14,939 nt of DNA from CAZUGH01 sp964619785 (GTDB taxonomy: Bacteria; Bacillota; Clostridia; Lachnospirales; Lachnospiraceae): positions 1 through 14,939 of the forward strand of contig CAZUGH010000048.1 of NCBI GenBank assembly GCA_964619785.1, written 5' to 3'. The stretch's first letter is position 1. Each line of letters begins with the position of its first letter. Positions 6,285-14,132 of this stretch are shown piece by piece. The position numbers and the translations under genes are program-made. The notes below the pieces were generated by a model. The model did not search any database. It was given only the letters and a program-made list of their open reading frames with translations, and was not told where the DNA came from.

Positions 6285-8075
6285 ATGTATCGTTCTCATG
6301 TTCTTGTTTGTGGTGGTACCGGATGTACTTCTTCTGGAAGTAACCAGATCATCGATAAAATGCAAGAAGAAATCGAAAAGAATGGACTAGCAGATGAAGT
6401 ATGTGTCGTACAGACTGGTTGTCACGGTCTCTGTGCATTAGGGCCAATCGTCATCATCTATCCAGAAGCAACTTTCTATTCCATGGTTACTGTTGATGAT
6501 GTACCAGAATTAGTTGCTGAACATTTATTAAAAGGAAGAATTGTCACACGTCTTGTATACGATGAGACTGTTGCCGATGACGGAACAGTTCAGTCATTGA
6601 ATGAGACAGATTTCTATAAAAAGCAGCATCGTATCGCTCTTCGTAACTGTGGTGTTATTAACCCAGAGAATATTGAAGAGTATATCGGAACTAGTGGATA
6701 CGAAGCTCTCGGCAAGGTTCTGACTGAGATGAAGCCTACCGACGTTATCCAGACACTGTTAGACAGTGGTCTTCGTGGTCGTGGAGGCGGTGGATTCCCT
6801 ACTGGTTTGAAGTGGAAGTTCGCAATGCAGAATGAAGCCGATCAGAAGTATGTTTGTTGTAACGCAGATGAGGGTGACCCAGGAGCATTCATGGACCGTT
6901 CCGTATTAGAGGGTGATCCACACGTTGTATTAGAAGCTATGGCTATCGCAGGATATACCATTGGTGCGAACCAAGGTTACATATATGTACGTGCTGAGTA
7001 CCCAATCGCAGTTGAGCGTCTTCAGATTGCAATTGGTCAGGCTAGAGAATATGGTCTGCTCGGTAAGGACATTTTCGGAACTGGTTTTGATTTTGATATT
7101 GACCTTCGTCTTGGTGCTGGTGCTTTCGTTTGTGGTGAAGAGACAGCCCTTATGACTTCAATTGAAGGTAATCGAGGCGAGCCACGTCCACGTCCACCAT
7201 TCCCAGCAGTTAAGGGTCTGTTCCAGAAACCAACTATTTTGAACAATGTTGAGACATATGCCAATATCCCACAGATTATTTTACATGGTGCTGACTGGTT
7301 CTCCAGTATCGGTACTGAGAAATCCAAGGGAACAAAGGTATTTGCTCTCGGTGGTAAGATTAAGAATACCGGTCTTGTAGAGATTCCTATGGGAACTACT
7401 CTTCGTACTGTAATCGATGAAATCGGTGGTGGTATTCCAAACGGCAAGAAGTTTAAGGCAGCTCAGACAGGTGGACCATCCGGTGGATGTATTCCTGCAG
7501 AGCATTTTGATATACCAATCGACTATGACAATCTGATTGGTATCGGTTCCATGATGGGATCCGGTGGTTTGATCGTTATGGATGAAGACAACTGTATGGT
7601 TGATATCGCTAAGTTCTTCTTAGAGTTCACTGTAGATGAGTCTTGTGGTAAATGTACTCCATGTCGTATTGGTACCAAGAGAATGTATGAGATTCTTGAT
7701 AAGATTACAAAAGGTCAGGGTACAATGGATGATATCGATCGTCTTGAAAAGCTCTGTTACTATATCAAGGAAAATGCTCTCTGCGGACTTGGCCAGACAG
7801 CTCCTAACCCAGTATTATCTACTCTTCGTTACTTCCGTGACGAGTATATCGCTCACGTTGTTGACAAGAAGTGTCCAGCTGGCGTTTGTAAGGATCTTCT
7901 CTCCTACTCGATTGATGCTGACAAGTGTAAGGGATGTACTCTCTGTGCTAGAACTTGTCCAAACGGTGCAATCGAAGGAGAACTTAAGAAACCACACCAG
8001 ATTATCAACAGCAAGTGTGTGAAGTGTGGTGCTTGTATGGAAAAATGTAAATTCGGCGCTATTTCTAAGAGCTGA
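6285..8075 (+). CDS. hydB: NuoF-like NADH-binding flavoprotein subunit of bifurcating hydrogenase
   Basis: A 596-aa cytoplasmic subunit that carries the FMN and NAD(H) site and is thought to be where electrons are split or joined between NADH and ferredoxin. Domains in order: an N-terminal thioredoxin-fold [2Fe-2S] domain with Cys9, 14, 46 and 50; the NuoF core with GLRGRGGGGFPTGLKW and CCNADEGDPGAFMDR for FMN/NADH (about 160-205); an SLBB-type segment; the N3-like [4Fe-4S] site with Cys454, 457, 460 (ESCGKCTPCRIG) and Cys500; and a C-terminal two-[4Fe-4S] ferredoxin with Cys548/551/554/558 and 578/581/584/588. This fused architecture is typical of bifurcating HydB and HndC, not of respiratory NuoF. 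The ATG lies behind TAGGAGGAAACAAT. It is the fourth gene of the operon. Confidence 0.95.
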   Translation: MYRSHVLVCGGTGCTSSGSNQIIDKMQEEIEKNGLADEVCVVQTGCHGLCALGPIVIIYPEATFYSMVTVDDVPELVAEHLLKGRIVTRLVYDETVADDGTVQSLNETDFYKKQHRIALRNCGVINPENIEEYIGTSGYEALGKVLTEMKPTDVIQTLLDSGLRGRGGGGFPTGLKWKFAMQNEADQKYVCCNADEGDPGAFMDRSVLEGDPHVVLEAMAIAGYTIGANQGYIYVRAEYPIAVERLQIAIGQAREYGLLGKDIFGTGFDFDIDLRLGAGAFVCGEETALMTSIEGNRGEPRPRPPFPAVKGLFQKPTILNNVETYANIPQIILHGADWFSSIGTEKSKGTKVFALGGKIKNTGLVEIPMGTTLRTVIDEIGGGIPNGKKFKAAQTGGPSGGCIPAEHFDIPIDYDNLIGIGSMMGSGGLIVMDEDNCMVDIAKFFLEFTVDESCGKCTPCRIGTKRMYEILDKITKGQGTMDDIDRLEKLCYYIKENALCGLGQTAPNPVLSTLRYFRDEYIAHVVDKKCPAGVCKDLLSYSIDADKCKGCTLCARTCPNGAIEGELKKPHQIINSKCVKCGACMEKCKFGAISKS

Positions 8076-8125
8076 TTACAGCCACTGAAACTAGCAATTT
8101 AGATTAATCATTATGGAGGTTTAAA

Positions 8126-9868
8126 ATGGAAAACATTAATATAAAAATTAATGGTATAGACGTATCCGCACCTGCGGGCTCCACAATTCTTCAGGCTGCC
8201 AAGCTTGCACACATCGATATTCCTACTCTTTGCTATTTAAAAGACATTAACGAAATCGGTGCTTGCCGAATCTGTGTAGTTGAAGTTAAAGGTGCTAGAA
8301 GCTTAGTTGCTTCTTGTGTATACCCAATCAATGAAGGCATGGAAGTGTTCACAAACACTCCTAAGGTCCTTGATTCTAGAAAGAAAACACTGCAGTTAAT
8401 CCTCTCAAACCACAAGAAAGAATGTCTGTCTTGTGTACGAAGTGGTAACTGTGAGCTTCAGAAGCTCTGTAAAGACTTAAAAGTAGATGACGAGAATCTA
8501 TATGCAGGCGAGATGCAGTCCTTTGAGAAGGATTTGTCCGCTCCACACATGGTACGTGATAATGAAAAATGTATTCTCTGCCGTCGTTGTGTAGGTGCTT
8601 GCGCTAATGTTCAGAAGATTGGTGTTATCGGACCAAACGGCCGTGGATTTGATATCCGTATCGAATCTGCTTTCGGTATGGACTTAGCAGATACAAGTTG
8701 TATCTCTTGCGGACAGTGTATTGCTGTTTGTCCTGTAGGTGCAATCTACGAAAAAGATAGCACAGACGAAGTTCTTGCTGCTATTGCAGATCCAGAAAAA
8801 TTCGTTGCTGTTCAGACAGCTCCTGCTGTTCGTGCCGCTCTCGGTGAAGCATTCGGTTACCCAATGGGTACTTCCGTTCAGGGCCAGATGGCTGCAGCTC
8901 TTCGCCGTATCGGTTTTGATAAAGTATTTGATACAAACTTCTCAGCCGACTTAACAATCATGGAAGAAGCTACTGAATTCCTTGATCGAGTTCAGAATGG
9001 TGGTACACTTCCACTGATTACTTCTTGTTCTCCAGGATGGGTTAAATATTGCGAGCATTATTTCCCAGATATGACAGAGAACCTGTCATCTTGTAAATCA
9101 CCTCAGCAGATGTTTGGAGCAATCCTTAAGACATATTACGCTGAGAAGATGAACATTGATCCTAAGAACATTGTAAGTGTATCTATCATGCCATGTACAG
9201 CTAAGAAATTCGAGATTAACCGTGATGACGAAGCTGCTGCAGGTTACCCAGATGTAGACATTTCCTTGACAACACGCGAATTAGCTCACTTAATTGAGCG
9301 TGTCGGCATTGACTTCAAGTCACTTCCTGAAGAAGGATTCGACGACCCAATGGGCGAAGGAACTGGTGCAGCTGTTATCTTTGGAGCTACCGGTGGTGTT
9401 ATGGAAGCAGCACTTCGTACTGCAGTAGAAACACTCACAGGCAAAGAGCTTGATACCGTAGACTTCATGGATGTACGTGGTATTGACGGCATCAAAGAAG
9501 CTACCTACAATGTTGCTGGTATGGATATCAACGTTGCTGTTGCAAGCGGAACTGGCAATGCCAAAGAGCTTTTAACAAAAGTTCAAAACGGCGAAGCCAA
9601 CTACCACTTCATCGAGATTATGGGATGTCCTGGTGGATGTGTCAACGGTGGTGGACAACCTCAGGTTCCAGCCAACATCCGCAACTTTAATGACATCCGC
9701 GCCATCCGTGGTAAAGCCCTCTATGACTTAGATGCTAAAAATCCAGTTCGTAAGTCTCATGAAAATGAGTCTATCAAGAAGCTGTATTCCGAGTATCTTG
9801 AGAAGCCAGGCAGCCACAAAGCTCATGAGTTGTTACATACCACTTATGTAAAACGTAGCGTGAACTAA
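8126..9868 (+). CDS. hydA: Catalytic [FeFe] hydrogenase subunit (group A3-like, bifurcating)
   Basis: A 580-aa cytoplasmic hydrogenase that evolves or takes up H2 at the H-cluster. N-terminal relay: [2Fe-2S] with Cys36, 47, 50, 64; His-ligated [4Fe-4S] with His96, Cys100, 103, 109; two [4Fe-4S] clusters with Cys149/152/155/159 and 192/195/198/202. H-cluster motifs: L1 ITSCSPGWVKY (Cys301), L2 IMPCTAKKFE (Cys357), L3 MGCPGGCVNGGG (Cys501, Cys505). A C-terminal small-subunit-like tail (about 520-575) is present. In L1, Ser302 stands where many monomeric enzymes have the proton-relay Cys (TSCCP). The TSCSP form is, as I recall, common in multimeric bifurcating hydrogenases. The ATG at 8126 follows TGGAGG. 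It is the last gene of the operon; the HydEFG maturases are not in this window. Confidence 0.95.
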   Translation: MENINIKINGIDVSAPAGSTILQAAKLAHIDIPTLCYLKDINEIGACRICVVEVKGARSLVASCVYPINEGMEVFTNTPKVLDSRKKTLQLILSNHKKECLSCVRSGNCELQKLCKDLKVDDENLYAGEMQSFEKDLSAPHMVRDNEKCILCRRCVGACANVQKIGVIGPNGRGFDIRIESAFGMDLADTSCISCGQCIAVCPVGAIYEKDSTDEVLAAIADPEKFVAVQTAPAVRAALGEAFGYPMGTSVQGQMAAALRRIGFDKVFDTNFSADLTIMEEATEFLDRVQNGGTLPLITSCSPGWVKYCEHYFPDMTENLSSCKSPQQMFGAILKTYYAEKMNIDPKNIVSVSIMPCTAKKFEINRDDEAAAGYPDVDISLTTRELAHLIERVGIDFKSLPEEGFDDPMGEGTGAAVIFGATGGVMEAALRTAVETLTGKELDTVDFMDVRGIDGIKEATYNVAGMDINVAVASGTGNAKELLTKVQNGEANYHFIEIMGCPGGCVNGGGQPQVPANIRNFNDIRAIRGKALYDLDAKNPVRKSHENESIKKLYSEYLEKPGSHKAHELLHTTYVKRSVN

Positions 9869-9894
9869 GCTGATATATAGCATACAATACAAAA

Positions 9895-9927
9895 GAAAAA
9901 GTGACCTCCACAAGGGGTCACTTTTTC
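9895..9927 (+). terminator. Intrinsic terminator of the hydrogenase operon
   Basis: GAAAAAGTGACC (9895-9906) pairs perfectly with GGTCACTTTTTC (9916-9927) around a 9-nt loop, and the right arm carries the T-tract. It lies 27 nt after the hydA stop. The A-tract on the other side could make it work in both directions. Confidence 0.88.
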
Positions 9928-9946
9928 TATCATTTAGGAGGAAAAC

Positions 9947-10279
9947 GTGATTCATAAAAATCGTGTCTACTTACTAGACAGCATATACACACTGATTGAA
10001 GAAAATCCATCTATCACACCAGATATCCTTGCTGATAAATTGTTTATCAGCGTAAGTCACTTAAGAAAACTAGTCAAACAGTATTACAATATTACACTAA
10101 ATGAATGTATAACCAAACAACGTCTCCACCTTGCCAAGCAAATGCTACAAAATTCATCAAACTCCCTTTCATCTGTTGCAAGAAGATGTGGATTTGGTTC
10201 TAAAAGTTCTTTCTATCGAGCTTTTACGAAACACGAACAGATAACTCCCATGGTGTATCGTCAAAATACTCCGATTTAA
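9947..10279 (+). CDS. Stand-alone AraC-family DNA-binding protein
   Basis: A 110-aa protein consisting almost entirely of an AraC/XylS-type double helix-turn-helix. The first HTH is DILADKLFISVSHLRKLVKQYY (about 26-46, with SVSHLRKLVK as recognition part). The second is SLSSVARRCGFGSKSSFYRAFTKHE (about 74-98), with the family signature GFGSKSSFYRAFTKH then TPMVYR. There is no ligand-binding or receiver domain, so it may act alone, like SoxS/MarA, or be activated by abundance. The start is GTG at 9947 with AGGAGG at 9936-9941. It sits right after the hyd terminator and has no obvious own promoter, so it may be expressed by readthrough. Its stop overlaps the stop of the convergent permease gene. 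Confidence 0.85.
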   Translation: MIHKNRVYLLDSIYTLIEENPSITPDILADKLFISVSHLRKLVKQYYNITLNECITKQRLHLAKQMLQNSSNSLSSVARRCGFGSKSSFYRAFTKHEQITPMVYRQNTPI

Positions 10280-11400
10280 TTTCTCAGTATCTTAGATATG
10301 TTTTTATTGGATGTGCTATCTTTCATCTTTCGCGCCAACACAACATACAGGAACACAAATACAAACAAAAGAACCACAACATTCGTACAAATCATCATAA
10401 TTATGCTCTCTATATTAAGCGGAAACAATAACTTATTACACAAAATGCAGGTAAACAACGTCACCACATATGCGCCACACATTGGTTTCCACACTACTTG
10501 AATGATATACCGATAAAACGCCTTGGTCATCCGTCTTCTCTCCATACCATTCATATAAACCACCATAAGCTCGTGCGTCATAGAATGAATCATAGTTATT
10601 AGTAGCACAGTCATAATTCCTATACTTGTAATCAAGATAAATACCAGTATTAAAACTTGTAATTTCACCATTTGCTTTGAGCCAGAAACCAGCCCTTCTA
10701 ATCCACTCGCTTGATAAAAAACTTGTATATCACAATCGGAATATATTGCCTGGAGATTTTTCACTACCGAATAAACGTGTTCTGTTTTATCAACCCCTAT
10801 CAGATACTCCGGAGTAGAATACACCCTTTCATCCTCAGCAGCTGCTTCTTTTAACTTGTCAAATGTTGATTCACAAGCAAAATCCTCACCTCCCAAAATA
10901 GCGGGAGCATTCTTATCATAATTTACTATTTTAACATCCAACTTATCAAATCTTTGGTCTAATCTATATTGACTCGCATTCTTGGTACTATCCTTGGGAC
11001 AGTAGATTGTATTTTCCTCGGCGTGATCTATTCCAACATAAGCAGAGAACTCTTGTGGTATTCTGTGTATTGTGAGACTTTCCTCTGTTTCATTTCCCTC
11101 AGAGTCACACAATAGAATTCCAAGCGGAAAGCTCTCTGTTATAAATACTAAATGCGGTATTTCCTTCGCTTTATTAATATCCATAAAGCAACTGTTCTTT
11201 TCTTTATTACAACCAAACATCTGAATTATCATCAGATTATTATTGTTCATTAATTCATTTGACACGTTCTGTCGGTTTAACAATATCATCTGCATACATA
11301 CATTAATGAGAATGACAGTAAGACAGGTTATAACCACCAGTACTCGAAATTTTCTTCCATTTTTCTTCTTGGCAAATTTAAATATTTCAACATCCTTCAT
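10276..11400 (-). CDS. FtsX/MacB-topology ABC transporter permease
   Basis: A 374-aa membrane protein. One membrane segment near the N-terminus (about 18-40) is followed by a large extracytoplasmic domain (about 41-243) and three segments (about 247-273, 302-322, 331-356). This is the layout of FtsX/MacB-type permeases, which work as dimers and act mechanically on substrates outside the membrane or export peptides. The outer domain holds six Cys (FGCNK, NSCFM, LLCDS, IYCPK, FACES, SDCDI). The start is the ATG at 11400, preceded by GGAGGAGATCA; an ATG at 11427 would lie deep inside the ATPase gene without such a site. It overlaps the ATPase gene by 14 nt. Primary similarity to known permeases is weak, so the call rests on topology and context. 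Confidence 0.75.
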   Translation of the reverse strand: MKDVEIFKFAKKKNGRKFRVLVVITCLTVILINVCMQMILLNRQNVSNELMNNNNLMIIQMFGCNKEKNSCFMDINKAKEIPHLVFITESFPLGILLCDSEGNETEESLTIHRIPQEFSAYVGIDHAEENTIYCPKDSTKNASQYRLDQRFDKLDVKIVNYDKNAPAILGGEDFACESTFDKLKEAAAEDERVYSTPEYLIGVDKTEHVYSVVKNLQAIYSDCDIQVFYQASGLEGLVSGSKQMVKLQVLILVFILITSIGIMTVLLITMIHSMTHELMVVYMNGMERRRMTKAFYRYIIQVVWKPMCGAYVVTLFTCILCNKLLFPLNIESIIMMICTNVVVLLFVFVFLYVVLARKMKDSTSNKNISKILRN

Positions 11401-11998
11401 TGATCTCCTCCATCTGAAATACAGCATCCGCCACCTCTCTCATCCTCTGACAATGAGACACCAAAACTACTGTACTTTTCATCCTTTTGAGTTCGTGAAT
11501 CGCTTCAATAATATGCGACACATTCATATCATCCAAATTATTAGTTGGTTCATCAATCAAAATTACATCATAATGAAATAAAAGCAATTTCGCAAATGCT
11601 GCTCGCTGACGTTCTCCTCCTGAAAGGCAAGACACATCTTGATCGCATTGCTCACTCAACCCCAACTTTTCCAGGCACTGACAAGCCTGCTTTCTAGTGA
11701 ATGCTTGACCTAAAATCAAACCAAATATTTTTAAATTTTCATATATACTTATATTTTCAATCAATGCCAATTCTTGATGGTAATACCCAATTTTCTCTCC
11801 ATGCAAAACAACATGTCCACTTGATGGTTTATATAATCCGTTTAAAACATTAAGCAAGGATGTCTTCCCGCTACCACTACGCCCTAGTATCAGATGAACT
11901 TCTCCTGGATGTATCTCTAAAGATACATTTTTCAGTATATACCGTCCGCCAAGCTCCAAACCCACATTCTCGAGTGTTATTACATTATCGCAATCCAA
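11387..11998 (-). CDS. ABC transporter ATP-binding protein (MacB/LolD-like)
   Basis: A 203-aa ATPase with all motifs: Walker A GRSGSGKT (39-46), Q-loop Gln75 in YYHQEL, signature LSGGERQ (125-131), Walker B VILIDEP (145-151), D-loop LDD and H-loop His182 in LVSHCQ. It drives the adjacent permease; the short length and partner type fit the MacB/LolD group, which includes lactococcin-972-type bacteriocin exporters. I choose the TTG at 11998 as start because AAGGAGG lies 8 nt upstream. A GTG at 12007 overlaps that ribosome site and would be too close. It overlaps the end of the Cys-rich gene by 14 nt and the permease start by 14 nt, so the three genes are translated as a coupled unit. Confidence 0.9.
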   Translation of the reverse strand: MDCDNVITLENVGLELGGRYILKNVSLEIHPGEVHLILGRSGSGKTSLLNVLNGLYKPSSGHVVLHGEKIGYYHQELALIENISIYENLKIFGLILGQAFTRKQACQCLEKLGLSEQCDQDVSCLSGGERQRAAFAKLLLFHYDVILIDEPTNNLDDMNVSHIIEAIHELKRMKSTVVLVSHCQRMREVADAVFQMEEINEGC

Positions 11999-13460
11999 TG
12001 TCTTCACCTCCTTGTATTAAGTAACAAACATTAGAATAATACACACTTGTCATAAAATCATATGCCCCACCAGCTAAAGTATAACCAAAATCATTCTCAT
12101 GCTTTCTAATATACTCAAGAGTATTTTTCTTCTTTTCAGAAGTTAATAGCCCACTCTTTTTTAAATTGACTATATATAAATTGAGCCATGCAGCAAATTC
12201 TTCTTCATTTTTATATTTCCATATTGAAAACTTAGCAAGAGCATCTTTCTTTTCGCTTGAATTATCTGTAATATCACAATACATCAAAAACTCCATGGGA
12301 TCACTTTTGGAATTAAAATCAATTTCATTATATTGTTTAGTCTCACCTCTAAGTAACATATCGTAATATTCATCACCATCATTTCTTGGTAGTTCTTTCA
12401 TATTCAGAAATTTAGCTATTAGATTCATATAATAATCCGCTTTATTCTTCTGATTCGTTGTCTGTTTCATTTGAGAGCACAACTCTTTACATGCTATGAC
12501 AAAGTGTGAATCAATTGGCTCTCTCGAAAAGGCTAACGCTATTATGTAAGCAGCTAAATTCTTTGGCGACAGCAAATCATATGTTACGCTTTGATACAAT
12601 ACATTTCCAGAAGTAGCTTCACGATATAACCAATCTTTTTCCATGGAAACATTAAGTATCTGTGATAAACAAGATACAATATCCGTGTAATACTTAAAAC
12701 AAATATCATTATCCAAAAAGCACTTTCTTTTATTTGTTTCCGTCGTTAAATCCTTATATATTGTCCTACATTCATTAATATATTTCATATTGCTTTCTTC
12801 TAAAAGATACATAAATATTGCTCGCTCGTCAACAAGTGATTCTATCTCGAAGTCGAACCCATTATCAATCATCTGATCAACTATGTAGTTTTTTACCATT
12901 TTGTCAATAGCACTCTTTTTTAATATACGACCTACATTAGCCTCTTGTTGATTCATGTACTGAAATACTATTTCACTTAATCCATCTACATTCTTTTTAC
13001 CAATACTCCTATATTTTTTTACTATTTGATTCTTTATTTCAATATCATTAATATACTTGCTAACTTGAATAGCCTCATTCCACTCTTCCTCTGTGCATTT
13101 CTCGTTCAATTCGTCCAAATTAACACAATTCTTTTTTAAATATTTTGTTTTTAAGAGTGAATATCTGAATTTATTTTTCTCTTCTCTGAATTGAAAAACA
13201 TCCACCTTATGCATATCATACAAATTTTGAAGTGCTAAAGTTTTTAGCGGAGATAACTCTGGCAATTCACTTAATACCTTTATACAAATATTTTCATCAT
13301 CAATTAATGCACTAGATTTTAAAGTCCGCTCAAAATTAGGATTCATGCAACTATTTTTTATTTGTTTTATGTCTTCATCTCTTTTACTATAAATAAATAC
13401 TCCATAAATTACTAAGCACAAAAGCAAGACAAATACAGAAAATGCCACTTTCTTTTTCAT
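11985..13460 (-). CDS. Signal-anchored Cys-rich protein of the ABC cassette, unknown family
   Basis: A 491-aa protein with a single N-terminal hydrophobic helix (about 5-24, VAFSVFVLLLCLVIYGVFIY) flanked by KKK and SKR. It is probably anchored with the rest outside the cell. The remainder is predicted helical, rich in Lys, Glu, Asn and Tyr, and carries twelve Cys (for example NSCMN, NICIK, KNCVN, EKCTE, NECRT, RKCFL, DICFK, IACKELCSQ, MYCDI, NVCYL), unusual for an exported protein of an anaerobic Gram-positive. I recognise no domain. Its place between the secreted protein and the ABC transporter suggests a role in maturation, chaperoning or self-immunity. The ATG has GGAGG 9 nt upstream, after the 13479-13502 hairpin. 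Base composition is more AT-rich than the hyd genes, which may indicate transfer. Confidence 0.75.
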   Translation of the reverse strand: MKKKVAFSVFVLLLCLVIYGVFIYSKRDEDIKQIKNSCMNPNFERTLKSSALIDDENICIKVLSELPELSPLKTLALQNLYDMHKVDVFQFREEKNKFRYSLLKTKYLKKNCVNLDELNEKCTEEEWNEAIQVSKYINDIEIKNQIVKKYRSIGKKNVDGLSEIVFQYMNQQEANVGRILKKSAIDKMVKNYIVDQMIDNGFDFEIESLVDERAIFMYLLEESNMKYINECRTIYKDLTTETNKRKCFLDNDICFKYYTDIVSCLSQILNVSMEKDWLYREATSGNVLYQSVTYDLLSPKNLAAYIIALAFSREPIDSHFVIACKELCSQMKQTTNQKNKADYYMNLIAKFLNMKELPRNDGDEYYDMLLRGETKQYNEIDFNSKSDPMEFLMYCDITDNSSEKKDALAKFSIWKYKNEEEFAAWLNLYIVNLKKSGLLTSEKKKNTLEYIRKHENDFGYTLAGGAYDFMTSVYYSNVCYLIQGGEDIGLR

Positions 13461-13478
13461 GTAATTTAACCTCCATAA

Positions 13479-13502
13479 GGCTGCCCACTTTACTGGGCAG
13501 CC
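13479..13502 (-). terminator. Intercistronic 9-bp hairpin after the secreted-protein gene
   Basis: GGCTGCCCA (13479-13487) pairs perfectly with TGGGCAGCC (13494-13502) around a 6-nt loop. No U-run follows in the direction of transcription (TTATGG follows), so it is more likely a partial attenuator or mRNA-stabilising structure than a full terminator. This placement would give more transcript of the small secreted protein than of its transporter. Confidence 0.6.
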
Positions 13503-13520
13503 AAATTCACTCTTTGAGTT

Positions 13521-13973
13521 TTAGATTTTACAACTTGTTGAATAGAAAGTATTACCTTTAGAAAACGACGCTGTCGAAATCATTCCCACATATAAGCAAA
13601 ATCCTGTTCCATATACATATCCATTTGCATTTACAGTACTTGCTTTTGCAGTAAAGCTGTTTCCAGAGTTTGTCCCACTTCCACTAATTCCAAGTCCATT
13701 CCAGGATACACTTCCACCAATTGATGTAAACGCCCATGATGTGGTTAACTTATCATTATCCTTCTTACCGGAGTACACTGCTTGCGTTTTCCAAGCCCCT
13801 CCTCCTTTTAAGTCAGAAAAATAAGGAAGGTTAGCTTTTGCTGTAAGTGTCTTTCCACTTACAGTTTTACTGTTTGTAGACCTCCACGATGCTGCCTCAG
13901 CATTCGATGCTGACAAAGCAACAGTGCCCAAAACCAACATCAATGCAATTACCCTTTTTAAATACCTTTTCAT
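13521..13973 (-). CDS. Small secreted Ser/Thr/Gly-rich protein, candidate bacteriocin-like effector
   Basis: A 150-aa protein with a classical signal peptide: KRYLKR, a hydrophobic core, and a cleavage site near NAEA-A (after about residue 27). The mature part of about 123 residues is rich in Ser, Thr, Gly and Asn and looks all-beta (LTAKANLPYF, TTSWAFTSIGGSVSWNG, SFTAKASTVNANGYV). It has two Cys, 126 and 148, which could form a disulfide, and no cell-wall anchor. I recognise no family. Its size, signal peptide and position ahead of an ABC exporter recall lactococcin-972-type systems, but sequence likeness is not evident. The start is the ATG at 13973 with AAGGAGA upstream; an in-frame ATG at 14084 would add 37 residues without a signal and overlaps a terminator. 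A possible extended -10 is at 14011-14019. Confidence 0.72.
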   Translation of the reverse strand: MKRYLKRVIALMLVLGTVALSASNAEAASWRSTNSKTVSGKTLTAKANLPYFSDLKGGGAWKTQAVYSGKKDNDKLTTSWAFTSIGGSVSWNGLGISGSGTNSGNSFTAKASTVNANGYVYGTGFCLYVGMISTASFSKGNTFYSTSCKI

Positions 13974-14010
13974 TGTCAATCTCCTTTTTATTGTATTTGC
14001 CGGCTCTATT

Positions 14011-14019
14011 AGAATAGCA
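14011..14019 (-). promoter_or_regulatory. Possible extended -10 promoter of the secreted-protein cassette
   Basis: On the minus strand TGCTATTCT reads as an extended -10 (TGn plus a TATAAT-like hexamer) about 38 nt before the start codon. A good -35 is not seen, so the promoter may need an activator. The L25 terminator directly upstream implies that the cassette needs its own promoter. Confidence 0.35.
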
Positions 14020-14075
14020 CAAACACAGTCCCATTTATCACCAGAATGCATTGATTTTTTTACCTTTAAACACAA

Positions 14076-14119
14076 AAAAGCCATCCAAAAGGCAACGAAT
14101 CACCTTTTAGATGGCTTTT
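14076..14119 (-). terminator. Intrinsic terminator after the L25 gene
   Basis: AAAAGCCATC (14076-14085) pairs with GATGGCTTTT (14110-14119), and inner arms AAAAGG / CCTTTT extend the stem. On the minus strand the right side runs into six T, so it ends L25 transcription. The other side has four T and could act weakly in reverse. Confidence 0.85.
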
Positions 14120-14132
14120 AACATGACATGTT

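Noticed and set aside
7037..7447. 136-aa minus-strand open frame inside hydB
   Set aside because: It overlaps highly conserved hydB coding sequence and looks like low-complexity reverse translation, so not a gene.
7636..8022. 128-aa plus-strand frame within hydB
   Set aside because: It is an out-of-frame shadow over the conserved cluster-binding region of hydB.
11401..11427. Upstream ATG for the permease
   Set aside because: It lacks a ribosome site and increases overlap with the ATPase gene; the ATG at 11400 follows GGAGGAGATCA.
11999..12007. GTG start for the ABC ATPase
   Set aside because: The GTG overlaps the ribosome site itself; the TTG at 11998 has correct spacing.
13974..14084. N-terminal extension of the secreted protein from ATG at 14084
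   Set aside because: It would precede the signal peptide with 37 unrelated residues and overlap the L25 terminator; the ATG at 13973 has a good ribosome site.
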